DNA of 64,000 nt, from assembly GCF_016862215.1 (NCBI RefSeq), contig NZ_BOMN01000136.1, positions 1 to 64,000 on the forward strand. The letters run 5' to 3'. Positions 32,465-42,100 of the stretch are shown one piece after another. Numbering within the stretch: the stretch's first letter is position 1; each line of letters begins with the position of its first letter. Source of the stretch: Winogradskya humida. Lineage in GTDB: Bacteria > Actinomycetota > Actinomycetes > Mycobacteriales > Micromonosporaceae. A program made the translations under genes and the position numbers. Under the pieces are notes generated by a model. It was not told where the DNA came from. It was given only the letters and a program-made list of their open reading frames with translations, and did no database searches.

Positions 32465-33115
32465 ATGTCCGCAGTGATTGAGGTGCAGCACCTGAACAAG
32501 AGCTTCGGCGACCTCGTGGCGGTCGAGGATGTCTCCTTCACCGTCGAGGAGGGCGAGATCTTCGGGATCGTCGGCCCCCGCGGCTCCGGGAAGACCACGA
32601 TCGTGGAGTGCCTCGAGGGCCTGCGCGCCCACGACAGCGGCAGCATCCAGGTGCTCGGCCGCGATCCCCGCCAGGAGCGGGCCGAGGTCACCCGGCGGAT
32701 CGCCGACCGGTTGCAGGACGGCCGGCTGCCCGACCGGCTGGCGGTCGCCGAGGCCCTGACGCTGTACGGCTCGTTCTACCGCGACCCCGCCGACTGGCGG
32801 GAGCTCATGGCCGCGCTCGGGCTCACCACCTCGTCCCGGACCCGCGAGGGGGCCGGCACCAGCAGCAGCCGGCACCGGCTGTCGGTCGCGTTCGCCGACG
32901 TGGGCCGACCGCAGGTGGCGGTGCTCGACGGGCTCACCACCGGGCAGGACCCGCGGTCCCGGCGTGAGACCTGGGCCGCGGTCGAATCCGTTCGAGCCAG
33001 CGGCGTCACGATCCTGCTGGTGACACCGTTCCGGGCGGAGGCCGAGCAGCTGTGCGACCGGGTCGCGCTGATGGATCGGGGGCGGCTGACCGTTACCGGC
33101 CCGCCGGCGCGGTGA
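32465..33115 (+). CDS. Degenerate, truncated ABC-ATPase-like protein
   Basis: A 216-residue paralogue of the drug-export ATPase at 3515 (shared ALxLYxSFYRDPADWREL and ECLEGLRAHDSGSI). The Walker A is kept (GPRGSGKTT) but the other catalytic motifs are lost. The LSGGQ signature is replaced by GTSSSRHR. Walker B ends LDG instead of LDE (Gly codon 32930-32932). The switch His is Pro (VTPFRAE, codon 33026-33028). The C-terminal DUF4162-like domain of about 90 residues is absent. No permease is adjacent. The frame is intact and has its own ribosome site (AAGGGA) and promoter-like block, so it is either a decaying gene or a non-hydrolytic regulatory relic. Its end overlaps the convergent NRPS by 23 nt. 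Confidence 0.8.
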   Translation: MSAVIEVQHLNKSFGDLVAVEDVSFTVEEGEIFGIVGPRGSGKTTIVECLEGLRAHDSGSIQVLGRDPRQERAEVTRRIADRLQDGRLPDRLAVAEALTLYGSFYRDPADWRELMAALGLTTSSRTREGAGTSSSRHRLSVAFADVGRPQVAVLDGLTTGQDPRSRRETWAAVESVRASGVTILLVTPFRAEAEQLCDRVALMDRGRLTVTGPPAR

Positions 33116-36100
33116 GCAGGTCCTGAACGCGGGTGGCCAGGCCCCTCGGGGTCGGCTGCTCGAAGATCTCCCCCAGACCCAGCGAGACGCCGCTCAGGTT
33201 CTGCAGTTCCTGCAGCGCCCAGGCGGCCAGCATGGAGTTGCCGCCGGACTCGAAGAAGTTCGTGTCCGCGGTGATGTCCTCGCGCTGCAGGATGGTCCCC
33301 CACAGGGTGGTCAGCCGGCCGGTCAGCTCGTCGTCGAGGCCGGCCCCGCTCAGCTCCAGCGGGGCGCTCACGGCCTGCGCCCGCCGCTCGGCGACCAGCC
33401 GTTCCAGAGCGGGATAGTCGACCTTCCCACTGCCGTTGATCGGCATGGCTTCCACCGTCACCAGGTCACCGGGCAGCATCGACCGGGACAGCTGGGCACG
33501 GGCATGGCTCCGGACGCTGTCGAGATCGAGCGTGCTGGCGGCAGCTTCCAGACATCCGATGAGTACGGCGTCCGCGCTCGGATCCCCGATCATGACCACG
33601 GCCGCCGCGCCGACCTGCGGGTGCGCCAGCAACGTCGCCTCGATCTCGCCCAGTTCGATCCGGTTGCCGCGCAGTTTCACCTGCCGGTCACTACGGCCGA
33701 ACAGGTCGAGGACGCCGTCCGCACGCCACCGGGCCACGTCGCCCGTACGGTAGAACCTGCCGTACCGGGGGTGTTCGCCGAACCGCTGCGCGGTGAGCTC
33801 CGGGCGGTTGTGGTAACCGATCGCCACGCCCACGCCCGCGATGCAGAGTTCGCCGCGCACGCCGATCGGCAGGTCATCGCCGTGCTCGTCGACGACGAAG
33901 ACCTGGGTGTTGGCGATCGGGGCGCCGACGTCGAGCCGGGCCCCGGACGTGTCGGTGACGATCCGCGACGTCGACCAGATCGTCGTCTCCGTCGGCCCGT
34001 ACACGTGGTGGAAGGCCGCGCCGGCCGCGGCGAGCCGCTGGGCCAGCCAGACGGGCACGATCTCACCGCCGGCCAGGACGGTACGCCCGCGCAGGCTCTC
34101 CCCCGCGCGGTCGATGACGAGGCGCCACGTCGTCGGCGTCGCCTGGACGAACCGCACGTCGTGGCGCAGCACCAGGTCGCGCAGCACCCGGCCGTCGCTG
34201 CGGGCCGAGTCCGGTGCGGGCACCAGGCTGCCGCCCGAGGCCAGCGGCACGAACAGTTCGAGGCCGGAGATGTCGAACGCGAACGTGGTCAGCCACAGCA
34301 TCGTGTCGGCGGCGGTCGCGGCGAGCTCGCCGGTGAAGTGCGCGATCAGGTTCGCCAGGGCGCCGTGGCTGACGAGCGTGCCCTTCGGGCGGCCGGTCGA
34401 GCCCGACGTGTAGATCAGATAGGCGCAGGCCGCGGGGTCGACCGGCGGGGCCGCGCTCGTTGCCGGGTCCGGGACGTCGGTCACGGGTGGTGGTGTCAGG
34501 ACCGTACGGTCGTCGGCGGCGTACCGCGCCAGGTCTGCGGTGGCGAGCAGGATCTTCGCCCCGGAGTCGGCCAGCTGGTAGCGGATCCGTTCCTCGGGGT
34601 GCGCGGCATCGATGGGGAGGTACGCAGCGCCCGCCAGCCACGCGCCGAGGACGGCCGCGGCCAGCTCGGCGCTGCGCGGGAGGGCGACCGCCACCACGTC
34701 GCCCGGTTCGACACCGGCGGCCCGGATGAGGCTCGCGAGGTGGTGGGCGGCGTTCCACAGCTGCCGGTAGCTGACCCGCTGGTCGCCGTCGATGACAGCG
34801 ACGGCGCCGGGCTGCCCGGTGACGCGGTCCTGGACGGCGTGCAGGACGGATCCGGGCTGCACGGGCCGGTCGGTGTTGTTGGCCGCGTCGATGACCTCGC
34901 GGTCACGGGGGCTCCACACCGGCACGTCGCCGACAAGCACGCCGGGGCCGGACGCGAACGACGCCAGCACCGCCTCGTACCGGGCGATCAGCAGTGTGGC
35001 GTCCGCCGCGTCGAACAGCTCGCTGCGGTAGACGGCCCGCACCTCGGCGGCGGTGCCCGTAACGGTGACCCGGAGGTCGAGGTCGAACTTGCTGAAACCT
35101 GGTTCGACCTCGACGCGCCGGGCCTGCATGCCACCGATCGGGAACTCGGCACGGCCGGTGCCGGGCAGCACCTCGAAGGCGTACCGGAAGGGGGTGGTCC
35201 GCCGGGCCGAACGGGGCCGCGGCAGGAGATCGGGATACGCGTCCACGGGTACGTCGGCATGCGCGACCGCCGTCCGCAGGGTGTCGGCGCTGCGCAGGAT
35301 CAGGTCGCGCACACTCTCGGCACGGTCGATCCGCACCCGCAGTGGCACATAGTTGACGTGGTAGCCGATCGCGCGGGCGCTCTCCGCGGGACGCACGTCG
35401 ACCGGGGAGCCGAGGACGAGATCCGGGTCGGCGCCGTGCGCTGCCAACAGGGCGTAGTACCCGGCCAGCAGGATCGCGGACTCCGGCACTCCCAGGTCGC
35501 TCCCCAGCCGCCGGACACCGGTCACGACATGCTCGGGCAGTGCGCGACTGACCTGCGCCGCCGCGAGGGTCGGCCGGTCCGGTTCCGGCGCCGCGCACTT
35601 CAGCTCGGAGCCGTCGACGGTTGCGCCCGCCAGCCGGGTACGCCAGAACTCCAGGCTCGGCGTACGCGGTGGCAGCTCAACGAGGGCCGCGACCGGCGCG
35701 AGGGCCTCGTGCGAGTACGCCGCCGCGATCTCCTCGAGAAACACCCCGGCGGACAACCCGTCGAGGACCAGCTCGTGGGCGGTGACGTGGAACGTGTCGC
35801 CGGCCAGCGCCGTCCGCAGCATGGGACCGCCGTTGAACTCGAACGGCGTGCCGGCGTCGTACGGAGCCTCGCCGAGCGTGAACTCGCCGGGGCTGAGCAC
35901 CCGCTTGACCAGCCGCATACCGTCGGCGCGGTAGACCGAGCGGAGCGCGTCGTGCCGCCCCAGCACCACGGCCAGCGCCGCGGCGAGCCGGTCCGGATCA
36001 AGCTCCCCGGCCACCGTGAACGCGGCCGACCGGTTGTTCACCGGTGTGCCGGGGGCCAGCGACTCGAGCAGCCACAGCGCCTCCTCCTTGCGGGAGACCT

Positions 36101-36125
36101 CGGCATAGTCGGCCTCAGAGATCAT
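33093..36125 (-). CDS. NRPS module C-A-PCP, Gly-like code, no TE
   Basis: A 1010-residue NRPS. The condensation domain (residues about 8-430) has HELVLDG where HHxxxDG is expected, so the second, catalytic His is Glu. The A domain (about 440-900) has intact cores (LIYTSGSTGRPKGT, FAFDISGLELF, VYGPTETTIW, YRTGDVARWRADG, GRSDRQVKLRGNRIELGEIE, NGSGKVDY). Reading the specificity pocket by the PheA numbering gives D-I-L-Q-V-A-V-I-W-K, closest to known glycine codes (DILQLGLIWK-like). The PCP has FFESGGNSMLA. There is no thioesterase or reductase at the end. Last gene of the long minus-strand operon; 15 nt after PKS-D. Release may depend on the separate thioesterase at 53775. Confidence 0.92.
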   Translation of the reverse strand: MISEADYAEVSRKEEALWLLESLAPGTPVNNRSAAFTVAGELDPDRLAAALAVVLGRHDALRSVYRADGMRLVKRVLSPGEFTLGEAPYDAGTPFEFNGGPMLRTALAGDTFHVTAHELVLDGLSAGVFLEEIAAAYSHEALAPVAALVELPPRTPSLEFWRTRLAGATVDGSELKCAAPEPDRPTLAAAQVSRALPEHVVTGVRRLGSDLGVPESAILLAGYYALLAAHGADPDLVLGSPVDVRPAESARAIGYHVNYVPLRVRIDRAESVRDLILRSADTLRTAVAHADVPVDAYPDLLPRPRSARRTTPFRYAFEVLPGTGRAEFPIGGMQARRVEVEPGFSKFDLDLRVTVTGTAAEVRAVYRSELFDAADATLLIARYEAVLASFASGPGVLVGDVPVWSPRDREVIDAANNTDRPVQPGSVLHAVQDRVTGQPGAVAVIDGDQRVSYRQLWNAAHHLASLIRAAGVEPGDVVAVALPRSAELAAAVLGAWLAGAAYLPIDAAHPEERIRYQLADSGAKILLATADLARYAADDRTVLTPPPVTDVPDPATSAAPPVDPAACAYLIYTSGSTGRPKGTLVSHGALANLIAHFTGELAATAADTMLWLTTFAFDISGLELFVPLASGGSLVPAPDSARSDGRVLRDLVLRHDVRFVQATPTTWRLVIDRAGESLRGRTVLAGGEIVPVWLAQRLAAAGAAFHHVYGPTETTIWSTSRIVTDTSGARLDVGAPIANTQVFVVDEHGDDLPIGVRGELCIAGVGVAIGYHNRPELTAQRFGEHPRYGRFYRTGDVARWRADGVLDLFGRSDRQVKLRGNRIELGEIEATLLAHPQVGAAAVVMIGDPSADAVLIGCLEAAASTLDLDSVRSHARAQLSRSMLPGDLVTVEAMPINGSGKVDYPALERLVAERRAQAVSAPLELSGAGLDDELTGRLTTLWGTILQREDITADTNFFESGGNSMLAAWALQELQNLSGVSLGLGEIFEQPTPRGLATRVQDLLTAPAGR

Positions 36126-36140
36126 GACGCCATCCCCTGT

Positions 36141-39100
36141 TCAGATTCCCAGCTCTTTGTCGATCAGGTCGAAGATCTCGTCGTCGGTCGCCGCCTCGAT
36201 GTCCTCGTCGGAGGGCGCGTCGTCCGCGGAATCCGTCCGGAACTCCTCCACGATCGACTCGAGGCGCGTGATGATCTGCATTTTCCTGCCCCGGCGCCGG
36301 GCCAGCACGGACAGCAGCGACTCGAGCCGGTCGAGCTCGCGCAGGACGGGCCGGTAGTCGACCTCCTGCTCGGCGATCTTCTCGTCGAGGTATTCGGCGA
36401 GGTCGGCGGGCGTGGGGTAGTCGAATACCAGGGCCGCGGGCAGCCGCAGCCCCACCGCGTCGCTGATCCGGTTGCGCAGTTCCAGGGCGGTCAGCGAGTC
36501 GAAGCCGAGCTGCCGGAAGTAGCGGCCGGGGTCGACCGCGGCCGGTCCCGGCAGGCCGAGCACGAGCGCGGCCTGGGTCAGGATCAGCGTCCGGACCTCC
36601 TTGCGCCGTTCGAGCTCCGGCAGTGCGGCAAGCCGGTTCGCGGTTTCCTTGCCGTCCTGCGCCGCGGGCCGGCCGGCGGCGCGCCGACCCGGCCGGACGA
36701 GACCCGACATCAGGGCGGTGCCGGTCACGCCCGGGCGGCGCAGGGCGCGCAGGTCGATCCGGGCCGCCACCAGCAGGGACTCCGGCCGGCGTGCGGCGAT
36801 GTCCAACAGGGCGAGTCCGTCGGCCGCGGGCAGGGGGCGCAGGCCCTGCCGGTCCAGGCGTTGCCGCTCGGTGTCGCTGAGACCGCCGGCCATGCCGTTC
36901 TGCCAGGGACCCCAGGCCACGGACACACCGGCAAGACCCAGGCCGCGACGGTACGCGACCAGCGCGTCCAGGAACGTGTTGGCGGCCGCATAGCTCGCCT
37001 GCCCGGCGTTACCGGTGACACCCGCGATCGACGAGAACATGGTGAACGTGTCGAGTGCGAGATGCCGCGTGAGCCGGTGCAGATGCCAGGCCGCGTCGAC
37101 CTTCGGCCGCAGCACCCGCCGTACGCGTTCCTCCGTCACCGAGGCGAGCACCCCGTCGTCGAGGACACCGGCGGCGTGCACCACCCCGGTCAGCGGAACC
37201 CCGGCAAGCACGGCGGCGAGTTCGCCGGGCTCGGCCACGTCGCAGGCGCGCAGGTGGACGGAGGTGCCGCTGCGTGCCACATCGGCGGCCAGCACCGCAG
37301 CACCCGGAGCGTCGGCGCCACGCCTCGACAGCAACCATTGCCGCGTGGTCTGCCCGGTGACCGCCAGATGCCGCGCCACGAGGGCACCCAGCGCACCGGA
37401 GGCTCCCGTCACCACAACGGTCCCGGCCCGCGGCACCGGCGGGATCGTGAGCACCACCTTGCCGACCTGCCGGGCCTGGCCCAGGAACCGGAACGCGTCC
37501 ACCGCCCGGCGTACGTCCCAGCACGCGACCGGCAACGGGCCCGGGTTCAATTCCAGCACCCGGGTGAACGTCGCCGCGATCGCCTCCGGGTCCTGCCGCA
37601 GCAGATCGGTGGCCCGGTAGGTGATGCCGTACCGCTGCTGGATCTCACCGGCGTCGCGGACGTCTGTCTTGCCGATCTCGATGAACCGGCCACCGGCGCG
37701 GGTCAGCCGCAGCGAGGCGTCCAGGATCTCGCCGGTGAGCGAGTTCAGGACGACGTCGAAGCCGGGAGCGAACTGCCCGGCGAACTCCGTGGTCCGCGAG
37801 GACGCCAGATTCGCCGCTGCCACGCCCAGCTCCCGCAGTGCCGGCCACTTCGACGGGGACGCGGTCGCGTAGACCTCGGCACCCAGCCTGCGGGCCAGTT
37901 GCACCGCGGCCAGGCCGACGCCGCCCGCCGCGGCATGGATCAGCACCCGCTCTCCGGGCTGCAGATCGGCGAGCTCCACCAGCGCGTGGTACGCGGTCAG
38001 GAACGCCACCGGCGCCGCGGCTGCCTCAGCCGTCGTCCATCCCTGCGGCACGGGCCGGACCAGTCGCGCATCGGCGACCGCGACCGGGCCGAACGCTCCC
38101 TGGAACAGGCCCAGCACGGTGTCGCCGACGGCCGGGGTCGTGACGCCCGGCCCGGTCTCCAGGACGGTTCCGGCGCCTTCGAGCCCGAGCGGGCCCGCGT
38201 CACCGGGATACTGCCCCAGCACGCTGAGCACATCCCGGAAGTTCACCCCGGCCGCGCGGACGGCGATCCGGACCTCACCGGCGGCCAGGGGCCTTGCGGC
38301 GTCCTCGGCGTTCGCCATGGTGAGGCCCTCCACCGTCCCGGTGCCCGAGGACTCGAGACGCCACTGCTGTCCCTCCGGTGTGGACAGGACGTGCTGCGCG
38401 GGGCGGGCGAGCCGGGGAATCCGTACCTGTCCGTGCCGGATCGCGAACTCCGGCTCCTGCAGTGCCGCAGCGGCCAGCACGAGCACGCCGGCACCGGCCG
38501 GTGAGTCCACGTCCGCGAGCACCACGCGCTCCGGGTGCTCGCTCGCCGCCGTACGCACCAGCCCGGTCACGCCCGCGCCGGCGAGCCACACGTCCGTGCC
38601 GGGTTCGGCGTCCACCGCGCGCTGGGTGACGACCACGAGCCGGGAGCCGCTCAGCACATCCGCGGCCAGCCATTCCCGGACGACGTCGAGGACGCGTCCC
38701 ACGGCCAGCCGGGCGGTCTGTGCCACGTCGCCGGCGTCGGTGCCGGGTACGCATACCGCCAGCACGTCGGGGACCTGTGCGCCGGCCCGCACCGCGGCGA
38801 GCAGCCCGGCCACGGTGTCGTACCGGGCCGCACCGGGCACCGCGAGATCGAGGTCGTCGCCGAGCACCGCCCAACGACGGCCGGCCTCGGCCGGTTCGGC
38901 TGCCACCTCGGCGGGGATCCACTCCACGCCGAACAGCGCCTCGCGGTCCGGGCCGGTGGACCGGTCGAGCGAGCCGGCCGGGATCGGGGCCAGCGCCACA
39001 GAGGCGACCGTCGCGATCAGCCCGCCGGCCGTGTCGGTGAGGACGACGGAGACGCCGTCGCCATCGGCCGCCGGGGTGATCCGGGCCCGCGCGGTGGTCG

Positions 39101-42100
39101 CGCCGGTGGCGTGCACGGCGACACCGGTCCACCGCAGCGGGAACGCATCTGTTTCCGTGACGTGCAGTGCCGCCTCGAGCAGGGCCGGGTGGATGCCGAA
39201 CCCGGCGACGTCCGTGCGCTCCGGCAGAGCCAGCTCGGCGAAGACCTCGTCGCCGCGGCGCCAGGCCGGCTGAGCCTGGTCGATCGCCTCGGCGCCCGCC
39301 GGTGGCCAGTGCGTGTCGCCGGCGTCCAGGCTGTCCCCGGGGCCGGACGGCGCGAGCGTTCCCGTGGCCTGAGACGTCCATGGAGCTTCGGGCGTACGGG
39401 TGAAGACGGTGACCTCACGCCGGCCTGCCGGATCGGCCTCGCCGACGCTGACCTGGAGCTGGATCGCTCCCCGGGCGGGCAGGACGACGGGGGTCTCGAT
39501 GACGAGATCCTCGAGGTACGGGCACCCGGTCTCGTCCCCGGCACGCAGCACCATGTCGACGAGCGCGGCCCCGGGCAGGACCGTATGCCCGCTGATCACG
39601 TGGTCGCCGAGCCAGGGCTGACCGGCCAGGGACAGCCGGCCGGTGAGGGCGACTGTCCCGGTGCCGGGCAGTTCCACGGTCGCGCCCAGCAGCGGGTGGT
39701 GGGTGGCGGTCTGGCCGAGCCCGGTGGCGTCGGTGAGCGTGGAGCCGGCCGGGAGCCAGTAGTGCTGCCGCTGGAAGGCATAGGTGGGCAGGGCGACGCG
39801 ACGCGTGCCACCGGCGCCGAGCGGCTGCGCCCAGTCCACGGTCCGGCCCCGGACGTGCAGCCTGGCGGCGGTCGTCAGCAGCGTGGTGACCTCGTCGCGG
39901 CCACGGCGGGCGGCCGCGAGCCAGGTCTCGGCCGGATCGGTGCGGGTCTGCGGGCCCATGGCGGACAGGATCCCGTCGGGGCCGATCTCGACGAACGTGT
40001 GCACGCCGTGCTCCCGCATGGCGACGGCCGCGTCGGCGAAGCGGACGGCGTCGCGGACGTGCCCGACCCAGTAGGCGGGGTCGGTGACCTCGCTGGTGAC
40101 CACGCGCCCGGTCAGGGCGGAGACCATGGTCAGGCGGGGTTCGCGATAGCTGACGGCGGCGACCACCGCGGCGAAGCGGTCCAGCATCGGGTCCATCAGC
40201 GGCGAGTGGAACGCGTGCGACACCCGCAGCCGCCGGGTGCGCGCACCGGTCGCCGCCAGCTCCGCGGCGACGGCTTCCACATCGTCCTCGGCCCCGGAGA
40301 CCACCACGGCGTCGGGTGCGTTGACCGCGGCGATCGCGGCGAGCGGATGACCGGCGAGCGCGGCGGTGACCTGGTCCTCCCCCGCTTGGACGGCGACCAT
40401 GGCGCCGCCCGCGGGGAGCTCCTGCATGAGCCGGCCCCGGGCGGCGACGACCGCGCAGGCGTCCTCCAGGGACCAGACCCCTGCCACGTGGGCGGCGGCC
40501 AGTTCTCCGATGGAGTGCCCGGCGACGACCTGCGGGGTGATCCCCCACGACGTCAGCAGCCGGTACATCGCGACCTCGACCGCGAACAGGGCGGACTGGG
40601 CCCACACCGTCTCATCGATCTGCCCGCCGCCGATCCATTCCGGACGACCTTCACCGCGTACCACCGCGGCGACCGAACCGTCCAGATGCTCGTCCAGCCC
40701 GGCGCAGACCGCGTCGAACGCCTCGGCGAACACCGGGTACGCGTCGTAAAGTTGCTGTCCCATGCCGAGGCGCTGGGCGCCCTGACCGGTGAACACGAAG
40801 CCGACCTTGCCCGCCGGCGCGGCGCTGGTGACGACACCGGCTGCCTCGCGGCCCTCGGCGAGCGCCGCCAGCCCGGCGAGCAGTTCGTCCCGGTCGGCGC
40901 CGAGGACCACGGCCCGGTGTTCCAGCGCGGCCCGGGTGGTGGCCAGGGACCGGCCGATCTCCGCCGGTGTCGCGCCGGGCAGGTCCGCCACGAACTGCGC
41001 CAGACGCCCGGCCTGGGCGGTCAGCGCTTCGGGTGAGCGCCCGGACACCACCCACGGGACGATCCGCGGCTCGGTGTCAGGGATCTCGTCGGCCGGTTCC
41101 GGGGGTGCCTGCTCGATGATGACGTGCGCGTTGGTGCCCGAGAAACCGAACGAAGAAATGCCGGCCCGGCGAGGACGGTCACTGTCGGGCCAGGGCGTGG
41201 TTTCGGTGACCAGACGTACGTTTCCCGCGTCCCAGTCGATGTGACTCGACGGTGCGTCCACGTGCAGCGTCGCCGGGATGACACCGTGCCGCATCGCGGC
41301 AACCATCTTGATGATGCCCGCAACACCCGCAGCAGCTTGGGTGTGCCCGATGTTCGACTTCACCGACCCCAAAAGCACCGGCTCATCCTCCGGCCGAGCC
41401 TGACCATAGGTCGCCAGCAACGCCTGCGCCTCGATCGGATCGCCGAGCCGTGTGCCGGTCCCATGTCCTTCGACCACATCCACACCGTCCGCGCCGATGC
41501 CCGCACTGGCCAACGCCGACCGGATCACCCGCTGCTGCGCCGGACCGTTCGGAGCCGTCAAACCGTTCGACGCCCCGTCCTGATTCATCGCAGTGCCCGC
41601 AACCACCGCGAGGATGGTGTGTCCGTTGCGGCGGGCATCGGAGAGGCGCTCGACCACGAGTACGCCGACGCCCTCACCCCAGCCCGTACCGTCAGCAGCG
41701 TCCGCGTACGCCTTACAACGACCGTCAGCGGCGAGACCACGCTGACGGGAGAAGTCCACAAAGGTGCCCGGCGTCGACATCACCGTCACACCACCGGCGA
41801 GCGCCAGATCCGACTCACCACTACGCAGCGACTGGCAGGCGAGATGCAGCGCGACCAGGGACGACGAGCACGCCGTGTCGACGGTGATCGCGGGACCTTC
41901 GAGACCGAGTGCATAGGCGACGCGGCCCGATGCCACACCGCCTGAGCCACCCGTACCGAGATAGCCTTCGGCGTCCTGGGGCGCTCCGCCGTACTGAAGA
42001 TAGTCGTGGTAGATCAGACCGGCGAAGACGCCGGTGGACGAGCCGCGCAGCGTCATCGGGTCGATGCCGGCGTCTTCCAGGGCCTGCCAGGACGTCTCCA

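Noticed and set aside
33504-38504. Plus-strand 1666-codon open frame opposite NRPS/PKS
   Set aside because: Shadow of the megasynthase reading frames caused by high GC; no motifs and no ribosome site.
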